From the NCBI GenBank assembly GCA_003251775.1, contig QKEK01000318.1, positions 1 to 42,710 on the forward strand: a stretch of DNA of 42,710 nucleotides. The letters are read 5' to 3'. A model generated the notes under the pieces. The model was not told the origin of the DNA and did not search any database. It saw only the letters and a program-made list of their open reading frames with translations. The stretch's first letter is position 1, and each line of letters starts with the position of its first letter. Both the position numbers and the translations under genes were made by a program. Below, in pieces: positions 9,771 to 18,795 of the stretch. The DNA is from Clostridia bacterium (GTDB taxonomy: Bacteria; Bacillota; Clostridia; DSM-8532; SZUA-474).

Positions 9771-11150
9771 GTGAAAAAATTTGTAAGCAATAAGATATCT
9801 GAAGAATATGTCGAGAATTATTATAATAGTGTTGAGGATAGGATTGTTAATGGAAACACTTTCAAACAGGGTATCCATGACAAATATGACGTTAAACGCG
9901 GTCTTAGAAATAAAAATGGGACGGGCGTATTGGTAGGACTTACAGAGATAGGTGAGGTACATGCTTACGTTATGGATGAAAACGAAAAAATTCCTGTAGA
10001 GGGTAAGCTTAGGTACAGGGGTATAGATGTTTTTGACTTGGTTAAGGGTGCACAGGATGATGATAGATTTGGTTTTGAGGAATGTTGCTATTTATTGTTG
10101 TTTGGACATTTACCTAGTAAAAGCGAGTTGCAGGACTTTCAGAACATTATAGGAGCGTATAGGGTTCTGCCAGAAGGCTTTGTAAGGGATATGATACTAA
10201 AGCTACCTAGTAAGGACATTATGAACAAGCTAGCAAGAAGCGTTTTAGCGACATATTCCTTTGATGATAATCCAGATGATATAAGTACAAAGAATATTTT
10301 AAAGCAGAGTATTGAGCTCATATCAAGATTTCCAGTGTTAGCTTCATATGGATATCAGGCAAAAGCACATTATCACGATGGTAAAAGCCTATTTATTCAT
10401 ACTCCTAAGGAAGAACTAAGTACTGCTGAGAATATACTAAGATTGCTTAGACCAAATAAGGATTATGATCAGGTAGAAGCTAAAATTCTTGATTTAGCTT
10501 TAGTGTTACATGCTGAGCATGGTGGAGGAAATAACTCAACATTTACTACTCATGTTGTTTCATCATCAGGGACTGATACATATTCAGCCATAGCTGCAGC
10601 ACTTGGATCACTAAAAGGACCTAAGCATGGTGGTGCCAATATTAAGGTTACTCATATGATGAATGAAATCAAAAGTAATGTTAAGGATTGGTCAAACGAA
10701 GAAGAGGTTAGACAGTATTTAATTAAAATCCTTAAGAAAGAGGCTTTTGATAAGTCTGGATTGATATATGGTATAGGTCATGCAGTATATACCCTATCTG
10801 ACCCAAGATGTATTATGCTAAAGGAAAAATCAAAGGAGCTTGCTAAGGTAAAGGAAAGAATGAGTGAATTTGAATTGTACTCACTTATTGAAAGAATAGC
10901 TCCTGCTATATTTAATGAGTTTAAGAATACTGATAAGGCGTTGAGTGCAAATGTAGACTTCTATTCTGGTTTTGTATACGATATGATGGATATACCTGTT
11001 GAAATGTATACGCCTTTGTTTGCAATTTCAAGAATTCCTGGTTGGTGTGCTCATAGAATAGAGGAAATGATAAATGGTGGAAAAATAATTAGACCAGCGT
11101 ATAAAAGTGTGAAGGGCAGGCTTAATTATATACCACTAGAGCAAAGATAA
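9771..11150 (+). CDS. gltA: Citrate (or 2-methylcitrate) synthase
   Basis: HAEHGGGNNSTFTTHVVSSSGTDTYSAIAAALGSLKGPKHGGAN, GIGHAVYTLSDPR; GTG start after GGAGGTG. Confidence 0.9.
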   Translation: MKKFVSNKISEEYVENYYNSVEDRIVNGNTFKQGIHDKYDVKRGLRNKNGTGVLVGLTEIGEVHAYVMDENEKIPVEGKLRYRGIDVFDLVKGAQDDDRFGFEECCYLLLFGHLPSKSELQDFQNIIGAYRVLPEGFVRDMILKLPSKDIMNKLARSVLATYSFDDNPDDISTKNILKQSIELISRFPVLASYGYQAKAHYHDGKSLFIHTPKEELSTAENILRLLRPNKDYDQVEAKILDLALVLHAEHGGGNNSTFTTHVVSSSGTDTYSAIAAALGSLKGPKHGGANIKVTHMMNEIKSNVKDWSNEEEVRQYLIKILKKEAFDKSGLIYGIGHAVYTLSDPRCIMLKEKSKELAKVKERMSEFELYSLIERIAPAIFNEFKNTDKALSANVDFYSGFVYDMMDIPVEMYTPLFAISRIPGWCAHRIEEMINGGKIIRPAYKSVKGRLNYIPLEQR

Positions 11151-11174
11151 TGATTTAATGAAGCTATAAATAGA

Positions 11175-11220
11175 AGAGGAGTAATTTGTAATAAAAGGTT
11201 TTGCAAATTACTCCTCTTTT
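11175..11220 (+). terminator. Rho-independent terminator after citrate synthase
   Basis: AGAGGAGTAATTTG / CAAATTACTCCTCT stem followed by TTT. Confidence 0.85.
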
Positions 11221-11240
11221 ACTGTGTAAACAGCAAGGTT

Positions 11241-11280
11241 CTTACTTCTCCATAAACTTTGATTGTGTTGGAGAAGTAAG
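11241..11280 (-). terminator. Hairpin downstream of ferritin gene
   Basis: CTTACTTCTCC / GGAGAAGTAAG inverted repeat 3' of the minus-strand CDS; no strong U-tract. Confidence 0.4.
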
Positions 11281-11288
11281 GTTTATAT

Positions 11289-11795
11289 TTATGCTAGTGG
11301 TGGATTAAAAACCCTTTTTGCAAGCTCTGTATCTAGTGCAAACAATCCATTAGGGTCATTATTTATGAGCTTGAGCTTTTTTAGGACACCATCCATAGTT
11401 GCTTCTTCTTCAATCTGCTCATTTACAAACCATTGAAGAAAGGCATTTGTTTTATGATCTCTTTCTTCTATTGCTAAATCAACTAGCTTATATATAGATT
11501 CTGTTACAAATTTTTCGTGATCATAGGTTTTTTGAAAAACATCTTCAGCAGAGGTAAAAGTATTCGGGGGAGCTTCTAGTGTCTCTAGAGTCACTTTGCT
11601 TCCTGCCTGTATTACATAATCAAAAAACTTCATTGCATGAAATCTTTCTTCTTTAACCTGTACATCAAAAAAATTTGCAAACCCATCAAGATTTTCATCA
11701 GCAAAATAAGCCTTCATTGATAGGTAAAAATACTCTGAATATAATTCCTTCTGTATTTGCTGATTTAACATCTCAGCCATTCTCTCGCTTAACAA
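11289..11795 (-). CDS. ftnA: Ferritin
   Basis: LNQQIQKELYSEYFYLSM, EERFHAMKFFDYV, FVNEQIEEEATMDGVL; GGAGGTG lies inside the ORF-track N-terminus so a TTG start at 11795 (MLSERMAEML) is more likely than 11810. Confidence 0.9.
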   Translation of the reverse strand: MLSERMAEMLNQQIQKELYSEYFYLSMKAYFADENLDGFANFFDVQVKEERFHAMKFFDYVIQAGSKVTLETLEAPPNTFTSAEDVFQKTYDHEKFVTESIYKLVDLAIEERDHKTNAFLQWFVNEQIEEEATMDGVLKKLKLINNDPNGLFALDTELAKRVFNPPLA

Positions 11796-11946
11796 ATTGA
11801 ACACCTCCATAATTTAGAAACATCTTAGTGAATATTATATCACACAAAAACAGCTTTTAAACAAAATTATTCTAAGCTTTTTGAGTTGTTACATATTTAT
11901 GCAAATTTATGCTTAATAAGTGCAGTATTACGTAAAAAGTATTACT

Positions 11947-12705
11947 TTAATTATTGATGGAGAAATGTTGTCCTCTATAATTTATCTTATATATATTATA
12001 TTTATAATATATATCTAAATGTATTTTTTCAAAAACACTGTATTCATCTTTGAAATGCATAGGAAATATAGCGGCATCTTTTAAATTAAGGTTACTTATA
12101 CAGTAATTTAATGTCCAATCCAATGCTTGTCCGAGTCTTGGGTCTACAGGTATAAAGGCTAGATCAATATTATAATCTTTAATCTTTGCTATTTCATTCT
12201 TAAACTTAATTTCTATATCGTGATTCCATTTGAAGCCTTCACTTGGCCAATACCACCAGTTTAAATCACCTAAATGTAAGATTGTAAGTCCATCAACCTT
12301 AATAATAAATGCTATACCTTTATCATTTGAAGACAAAGCTTCTACTTCCAAGTTGTTGACGTTAATTGAAGAACTAGGTTTAAGTATATACAAATTATCT
12401 GGGATACCTTTTACTTTAATATCGTAAGATATAATGTAGTTAATGTTATCATTATTTTTCCATTTTAAAACAACTGGATTGTAGTGGTCATAATGAGAAT
12501 GAGATGAAAGCACATAAATAGGCTTAGATTTAGAATAATTAAGTAGAATATTAATGTCAATAACCCCACCAGAAAATACAGAAGCGTGGAATTCACTTTC
12601 TTTACTTGCTTTTGTTAAATAGTAATCAATAATTAGAACACTTGACTCAGTTTCTACCACAAATCCACTATTATATAAATACCACACATTAATTTTTGAT
12701 TTCAT
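11947..12705 (-). CDS. MBL-fold metallo-hydrolase
   Basis: SSHSHYDHYNP metal-binding motif, LHLGDLNWW. Confidence 0.85.
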   Translation of the reverse strand: MKSKINVWYLYNSGFVVETESSVLIIDYYLTKASKESEFHASVFSGGVIDINILLNYSKSKPIYVLSSHSHYDHYNPVVLKWKNNDNINYIISYDIKVKGIPDNLYILKPSSSINVNNLEVEALSSNDKGIAFIIKVDGLTILHLGDLNWWYWPSEGFKWNHDIEIKFKNEIAKIKDYNIDLAFIPVDPRLGQALDWTLNYCISNLNLKDAAIFPMHFKDEYSVFEKIHLDIYYKYNIYKINYRGQHFSINN

Positions 12706-12768
12706 AGATACCTCAAGTTAGTAAATATATTATTATTTTTATACCGTATTAATAGACTATATCGACTT

Positions 12769-13137
12769 TTATCGTGCAGGTATTATTTCTACCCAATATC
12801 CATCAGGATCCTCAATAAAATAAACACCCATAGCTTTATTTTCATAGCAAATACAGTTATTCTCTTTGTGCAACTCGTATGCAGCATCAAAATCATCGAC
12901 ACAAAAAGCAAGGTGGATTTCATTATCACCTAAATTATACGGTCTTTCCCATTCCGTTAACCATGTAAGCTCTAAAAGGTGTGTTGATGTACCATCACCC
13001 ATAAAAACAAGCTTAAAGCTTTTGTCGGTAGCTTCACTTTGTCTAATTATATTAAGACCTAAGTTCTCTTCATAAAATTTGATGCTCTTTTCTAGATTAA
13101 GAACATTTATATTGTTATGATTAAATCTAAAATTCAT
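12769..13137 (-). CDS. VOC family protein, lactoylglutathione lyase-like
   Basis: RFNHNNINVLNLEKSIKFYEENLGL... GVYFIEDPDGYWVEII. Confidence 0.88.
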   Translation of the reverse strand: MNFRFNHNNINVLNLEKSIKFYEENLGLNIIRQSEATDKSFKLVFMGDGTSTHLLELTWLTEWERPYNLGDNEIHLAFCVDDFDAAYELHKENNCICYENKAMGVYFIEDPDGYWVEIIPAR

Positions 13138-13203
13138 GATAACTCCTTCTTTGCCTAAATATTTAATAATAGTTAAGAACCTTTTTTCTTTGGAATTAAA
13201 AAA

Positions 13204-13232
13204 AATGAAGAGTCAAACTCTTCATTTTTTTT
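13204..13232. terminator. Bidirectional-looking terminator after the zinc-ribbon gene
   Basis: ATGAAGAGT-caa-ACTCTTCAT stem flanked by A-run and T-run. Confidence 0.8.
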
Positions 13233-13236
13233 TAAA

Positions 13237-13404
13237 CTATCTGTTATAGTTTCTGTTATTTCTTTGTTGTTTTCTTGCTCTTCTGCAATCAGGACATCTT
13301 TGTGGTTCATTTTCAAAACCTTTTTCTTTGTAGAAAGCTTGCTCGCCTTCAGTAAAGATGAACTCTGAATTACAATCTTTGCATACAATTGTCTTATCAG
13401 TCAT
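13237..13404 (-). CDS. Small (55 aa) zinc-ribbon protein, absent from the supplied ORF track
   Basis: Direct translation MTDKTIVCKDCNSEFIFTEGEQAFYKEKGFENEPQRCPDCRRARKQQRNNRNYNR*, two CxxC pairs, AAGGAGGT RBS, terminator immediately downstream. Confidence 0.85.
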   Translation of the reverse strand: MTDKTIVCKDCNSEFIFTEGEQAFYKEKGFENEPQRCPDCRRARKQQRNNRNYNR

Positions 13405-13779
13405 TATGAATTTACCTCCTTAATAATCTAGGAACTAACTGATTCTTGACTCCGTTCTCCTATATTTATTAAAGAGACTCAGTACAAAAATTAATTAACC
13501 CGCTGATGCTTTTCAACATCAAAATTAGTATATCACTAAATACTAAATAATGCAATAGGGTTTTTTAAATATGGTTATTTTTAAGATATAAAAGCTGTAA
13601 TAATATTTAGTACTATATTGACATATTAGCATTACTATTTTACAATTACTATGGCGTAAATAATTATTGATAAGAAAGGCACTAAATTACTAAATTTCAG
13701 ATTATGCAATACTAACAACTAAGACTAAAAAACAAATAGTAAAAAAACATATTAATAAAGAAAAGATAGGAAGAAAACA

Positions 13780-15597
13780 ATGACAACAATAAGTAACTTA
13801 AAAAATATTGCAATTATTGCACACGTAGACCATGGAAAGACTACCCTTGTTGATGTAATGCTAAAACAGAGCGGGGTATTTAGAGAAAATGAACAAGTAA
13901 AGGAAAGAGTAATGGACTCAAATGATTTGGAAAGAGAAAGAGGCATTACTATTCTATCAAAGAATACTGCATTATCGTATAAAGGCACAAAAATAAACAT
14001 TGTTGACACACCAGGACATGCTGACTTCGGCGGAGAGGTTGAGCGTGTACTTAAAATGGTAGACGGTGTATTGCTTTTAGTTGACGCATTTGAGGGTGCA
14101 ATGCCACAGACCAGATTTGTATTGAAAAAGGCATTGCAACTAAGCCGTAAGCCAATAGTCGTAATTAATAAAATTGATAGAAAGGAAGCACGTGCTGATG
14201 AGGTTATTGATGAGGTTTTAGATTTGTTTATTGAGCTTGGAGCTGATGAAGATCAATTGGAATTTCCTGTAGTTTTTGCTTCAGCTAGAGATGGCTATGC
14301 ACTTAAGCAGCTTAATGATGAACCCAAGAATTTAGAGCCACTATTTGATATGATTTTGGAGCATGTACCAAGTCCAGTAGGTGATATTGAAGGTGGCTTG
14401 CAATTACTAGTTTCTAGTATCGATTCAGACGAATACGTGGGTCGAATAGCTGTAGGTAGAGTAGAGAGAGGCGTAATAAAATACGGTCAACAGGCAGTTA
14501 TTTGTCGAAAGAGTGGAAAATTAGACAATGTAAAAATAAGTAGGCTGTACATGTTTGAAGGCTTAAAGAGAGTGGAGGTATCTGAAGCGAAGGTAGGCGA
14601 CATTGTTGCCGTATCTGGGATAACAGATGTTAACATAGGCGAGACAATCTGCTCACTTAGTAATCCAGAGCCACTTCCATTTATAGATATTGATCAGCCA
14701 ACGATTTCAATGAATTTTATAGTTAATAATAGTCCTTTTGCTGGAAGAGAGGGTACATTTGTTACTTCTAGACACTTAAGAGATAGACTATTCAAGGAAT
14801 TGGAAACTAATGTAAGCTTACGGGTTGAAGAGACAGAGTCAGCTGACTCATTTAAGGTATCAGGTAGAGGAGAACTTCATTTGTCTATACTAATTGAAAC
14901 AATGCGAAGGCAAGGGTACGAGTTTCAGGTATCAAAGCCAGAGGTTATTTATAAAGAAATCGATGGTGTTCTTTGTGAGCCTATAGAAGATCTTATTATT
15001 GAAGTTCCAGAGGATTTTATGGGGGTAGTAATAGAAAAATTAGGACCAAGAAAAGCTGAGATGGTAAATATGAAATCGGCTGCTCAAGGATATATGAGGC
15101 TTGAATTTAAGGTTCCTGCAAGAGGGTTAATTGGATTCAGATCAGAATTTTTGACTGATACAAAGGGAAATGGTATAATGAATCATATATTTAATGGATT
15201 TGAACCATATAAAGGAGATGTGATATCCAGAACAAGAGGGTCAATTGTTGCTTGGGAGGATGGAGAGAGTGTAACCTATGGGTTGTATAATGCACAGGAC
15301 AGAGGCTCCTTGTTTATTGGACCTGGGGTAAAGGTTTATCAGGGGATGATAGTAGGTGAATGTGCCCGAAATGAGGATATGATAATTAATGTTTGCAAGA
15401 AAAAGCAGGTTACTAATATTAGAGCATCAGGGTCTGATGAGGCTCTAAGACTAACACCTCACAGAGTTTTAAGCCTTGAACAGGCGTTAGAGTTCATTGC
15501 AAACGATGAGTTAGTAGAAGTAACACCACTTTCAATTAGACTTAGAAAAAAAATTCTGGATGCGAATCTAAGAGCAAGGCAGCAGAAAAAGAAATAA
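13780..15597 (+). CDS. typA: Translational GTPase TypA/BipA
   Basis: NIAIIAHVDHGKTTLVDVMLKQSG, RERGITILSKNTA, DTPGHADFGGEVER, C-terminal BipA region. Confidence 0.96.
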   Translation: MTTISNLKNIAIIAHVDHGKTTLVDVMLKQSGVFRENEQVKERVMDSNDLERERGITILSKNTALSYKGTKINIVDTPGHADFGGEVERVLKMVDGVLLLVDAFEGAMPQTRFVLKKALQLSRKPIVVINKIDRKEARADEVIDEVLDLFIELGADEDQLEFPVVFASARDGYALKQLNDEPKNLEPLFDMILEHVPSPVGDIEGGLQLLVSSIDSDEYVGRIAVGRVERGVIKYGQQAVICRKSGKLDNVKISRLYMFEGLKRVEVSEAKVGDIVAVSGITDVNIGETICSLSNPEPLPFIDIDQPTISMNFIVNNSPFAGREGTFVTSRHLRDRLFKELETNVSLRVEETESADSFKVSGRGELHLSILIETMRRQGYEFQVSKPEVIYKEIDGVLCEPIEDLIIEVPEDFMGVVIEKLGPRKAEMVNMKSAAQGYMRLEFKVPARGLIGFRSEFLTDTKGNGIMNHIFNGFEPYKGDVISRTRGSIVAWEDGESVTYGLYNAQDRGSLFIGPGVKVYQGMIVGECARNEDMIINVCKKKQVTNIRASGSDEALRLTPHRVLSLEQALEFIANDELVEVTPLSIRLRKKILDANLRARQQKKK

Positions 15598-15642
15598 GAA
15601 TAAAACAAGTAGAGGTGTTTTGCTACACATGGAGGAAAATAT

Positions 15643-16731
15643 ATGGCCAGAAGAAAACAGAAGAACAAAAAAAATTTTGGTTTAAGATTTCTTTTATTGA
15701 TTATTGTTGTATTTACCGTATTTATGATAAGTGCTTCTATTTCATATAAATTTATTGTTCAGTATCAGGAACAGCTTGAAGCATCAGGAGAGATAGTAAT
15801 TCCTCAAAATGAACAGATACTCTTTGAGGTGCCAAAGGGAGCTACTACCTCTGATATAGCAAGAAAACTGCAAAGAGAAGGGTTTATTAGTAACGCAAAG
15901 TTTTTTGAGTTATGGTCAGAAATTCAGGGATATAATGGTGATTACAAGGCTGGAATACATATTATTAGTAAAAATCTTTCAATGGAAGGAATAATGATGG
16001 TGCTTACTAGTAATCCAGTAGCCGATCCATCTTTGAATGTGAGATTTTATGAAGGGAAATCATATATTGTAGCAAGAGAGCTGATGTCTGCTGATGGAAA
16101 AATAGATAAGGATAAAATGGATAATGTAGTAATAAATCCTGAGTTTGAATATAAGTTCCTAAAGGATATACCAGACAGAAAATATAAGCTTGAGGGATAC
16201 TTATATCCCCAAACGTATCAGATTGAAGAAGGCTGGAGTGAAGAGCAGATTATTGACAGGGCATTAAAGTACTTGAACAAGCTTTTCAAAGAGGAATACT
16301 ATACCCGTTCACAAGAGATGAATATGACTATAGATCAAGTCTTTACACTTGCTTCATTAATTGAAAGTGAGGCAAAGTATGAAGAAGATAAGAAGATAAT
16401 TTCAAGTGTATTTCATAATAGACTTGAAATAAATATGCCTTTGCAATCAGATGCAACAATACAGTATATACTAGAAAACCAAGGAAAAGAAAGAGTTGAA
16501 GTAGTTTTAAACGAGCATACAAGCATACAGGATCCATATAATACATATCAGTACAAGGGGCTACCACCAGGCCCCATATGTTCCCCAGATATAGCTTCAA
16601 TAGAAGCAGCTTTATATCCTGAAGATACGGATTACTTATACTTTTTTGCTAAGCCAGATGGAAATAATGAATACAATGTATCATTTGAGGACCATACAAA
16701 TGGTATGAGAAAGTATGGTTTAATTAAATAG
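15643..16731 (+). CDS. mltG: Endolytic transglycosylase MltG (YceG-like)
   Basis: Single N-terminal TM, LEGYLYPQTYQI, ASLIESEAKYEEDKKIISSVFHNRL, LQSDATIQY. Confidence 0.92.
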   Translation: MARRKQKNKKNFGLRFLLLIIVVFTVFMISASISYKFIVQYQEQLEASGEIVIPQNEQILFEVPKGATTSDIARKLQREGFISNAKFFELWSEIQGYNGDYKAGIHIISKNLSMEGIMMVLTSNPVADPSLNVRFYEGKSYIVARELMSADGKIDKDKMDNVVINPEFEYKFLKDIPDRKYKLEGYLYPQTYQIEEGWSEEQIIDRALKYLNKLFKEEYYTRSQEMNMTIDQVFTLASLIESEAKYEEDKKIISSVFHNRLEINMPLQSDATIQYILENQGKERVEVVLNEHTSIQDPYNTYQYKGLPPGPICSPDIASIEAALYPEDTDYLYFFAKPDGNNEYNVSFEDHTNGMRKYGLIK

Positions 16732-16760
16732 AATAAAAATAGAATTGAAATAGAAAAACA

Positions 16761-17411
16761 TTGAGTGTGATAGATTTGATAAGACATGAATATATAGACC
16801 AGTATATAAGAAACACTATAAAGAGAGAAACAGGGATATTAAAAGAGCTAGAGCAGTATGCTATGGAGCATGGTGTGCCTATAATCCAGCCTGAGGTGGC
16901 GAGGATGCTATCTGTAATAATTAGAATACATAAGCCTGAAAAGGTTCTTGAGGTAGGAACAGCTATTGGTTATTCCGCAATAACGATAGCAGGAGTGCTT
17001 GGAGAAAAAGGGCTTATTGACACGGTAGAGATAAGTGAAGAGAAGGCAATACTAGCAAATGATAACATATATAGAGCAGGACTTAAGCATAGGATTAATA
17101 TAATAGTAGGAGATGCGGCTGATGTACTTAAATGTCTTGACAAAAATTATGACATGATATTTATGGATGCCGCAAAAGGGCAGTACCCCGACTTATTACC
17201 TGAGTGCTTACGCATGCTAAATTCTGGTGGGGTATTAATATCAGACAATATTCTTTTTAAGGGCTTAACAGCAAAGGAACAGGTTAAAAGGAAAAACAGA
17301 ACAATATCAAACAGGTTGAAGCAGTATTTATCTGAGTTGTGTAATCACCCAGATTTAGAAACAAGTATAATTCCTATTGGAGATGGGGTTTCTATTAGCT
17401 ATAAGAAATAA
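16761..17411 (+). CDS. trmR: O-methyltransferase, YrrM/TrmR-like
   Basis: VLEVGTAIGYSAI, DMIFMDAAKGQYPD, LISDNILFKG; gene order mltG-trmR-U32 peptidase; TTG start as in ORF track. Confidence 0.8.
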   Translation: MSVIDLIRHEYIDQYIRNTIKRETGILKELEQYAMEHGVPIIQPEVARMLSVIIRIHKPEKVLEVGTAIGYSAITIAGVLGEKGLIDTVEISEEKAILANDNIYRAGLKHRINIIVGDAADVLKCLDKNYDMIFMDAAKGQYPDLLPECLRMLNSGGVLISDNILFKGLTAKEQVKRKNRTISNRLKQYLSELCNHPDLETSIIPIGDGVSISYKK

Positions 17412-17423
17412 GGAGTTTAGTAA

Positions 17424-18665
17424 ATGCAAAAAGTTGAGTTGCTTGCACCAGCAGGGGATATGGAAAAATTACAAATGGCAATTGTATACGGAGCAGACGC
17501 TGTATATTTTGCAGGGAAAAAGTATGGCTTAAGAGCTGCTGCTGGAAATTTTTCGTTAGATGAAATGAAGGAAGGAATAAGCTTACTTCATTCTATGGGT
17601 AAAAAAGGCTATTTGACCATGAATATGATACCTCATAACAAGGATTTATCTGAAATAGACGAATATATAAAAAGGGTTTCTGAGATAGGTGTAGATGGAG
17701 TAATTCTATCTGATCCTAGTATTCTACAAGCTGTAAAGGACATAAATCCATGTATGGAAATTCACTTAAGTACACAGGCAAATAATACAAATTGGAAAAG
17801 TGCTGAGTTTTGGTATAAACAAGGGGTAAAACGCGTTGTACTTGCTCGTGAGCTTTCTTTAGAAGAAATAAATGAGATTAATAGCAAGAAGCCTGTAGAT
17901 TTGGAACTTGAAGCATTTGTCCATGGAGCTATGTGTATTTCTTACTCTGGACGTTGTCTGTTAAGTAATTATATGGTGCATAGAGATGCAAATCAAGGTG
18001 ATTGTGCTCATCCCTGTAGATGGAATTATCATCTTGTGGAGGAAACACGTCCTGGTGAGTATATGCCAGTATATGAAGATGAGACAGGTACCTTTATTTT
18101 TAATTCAAAGGATCTTTGTATGATAAAACATATACCTCAGCTTATTGAAAGTGGTATATATAGCTTTAAGATAGAAGGAAGGATGAAAAGCTCATTCTAT
18201 GTTGCTACTATTGTACGTGCATACAGAAAGGCAATTGATGAATATTACAATAGTATTAAACAAGAATTACCATATAAATATAATACTGAATGGTATGATG
18301 AGGTTTCTAAGGTGAGTAACAGGAGCTTTACCACAGCCTTTTTCTTCGGTAAGCCTGGAAAGGACGAACAGAATTACGGAACTAGCTCGTATGTAAAAAA
18401 CTATGATTTTATTGGTCGGGTTCTTGAGTACAGCAATGAGACAGGTATAGCTGTAGTTGAACAGAGAAATAGGATTTTTAAAGGGGAAGATATAGAGATT
18501 ATGAATCCAACAAAGGGTATTGTTAAACAGAAGATTCACTGGATGAAAAATGATAGGGATGAGCTTATAGATGTAGCACCTCATCCAAAGATGATTATTA
18601 AGCTTCCTGTTGATGAAGTGGTAGAGCAATATGCAATGCTAAGGAGAGAAATAGTAGTCCAATAG
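17424..18665 (+). CDS. U32 family peptidase (YrrO/TrhP-like)
   Basis: VELLAPAGDMEKLQMAIVYGADAVYFAG, FVHGAMCISYSGRCLLSNYMVHRDANQGDCAHPCRW. Confidence 0.93.
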   Translation: MQKVELLAPAGDMEKLQMAIVYGADAVYFAGKKYGLRAAAGNFSLDEMKEGISLLHSMGKKGYLTMNMIPHNKDLSEIDEYIKRVSEIGVDGVILSDPSILQAVKDINPCMEIHLSTQANNTNWKSAEFWYKQGVKRVVLARELSLEEINEINSKKPVDLELEAFVHGAMCISYSGRCLLSNYMVHRDANQGDCAHPCRWNYHLVEETRPGEYMPVYEDETGTFIFNSKDLCMIKHIPQLIESGIYSFKIEGRMKSSFYVATIVRAYRKAIDEYYNSIKQELPYKYNTEWYDEVSKVSNRSFTTAFFFGKPGKDEQNYGTSSYVKNYDFIGRVLEYSNETGIAVVEQRNRIFKGEDIEIMNPTKGIVKQKIHWMKNDRDELIDVAPHPKMIIKLPVDEVVEQYAMLRREIVVQ

Positions 18666-18680
18666 TGTTGAAATAATTTT

Positions 18681-18790
18681 TGCGATTTGATAAAAATATT
18701 GATAATAAACCATTAAGTTTTTAAAATCGCCAAGACAAAATGGCTTGGAAACCAATTATAGCAGTTATTTTTGCAAAATGTATGGGGGAG
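18681..18790 (+). ncRNA. Putative structured leader RNA, copy A (upstream of the HK-like gene)
   Basis: ATCGCCAAGACAAAATGGCTTGG...GCAGTTATTTTTGC...TATGGGGGAG; shares sequence and helices with copies B and C. Confidence 0.6.
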
Positions 18791-18795
18791 ATAAC

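Noticed and set aside
13173-13388. ORF-track protein MYAKIVIQSSSLLKAS... on minus strand
   Set aside because: Overlaps the well-supported 55-aa zinc-ribbon CDS in another frame and runs through its terminator hairpin
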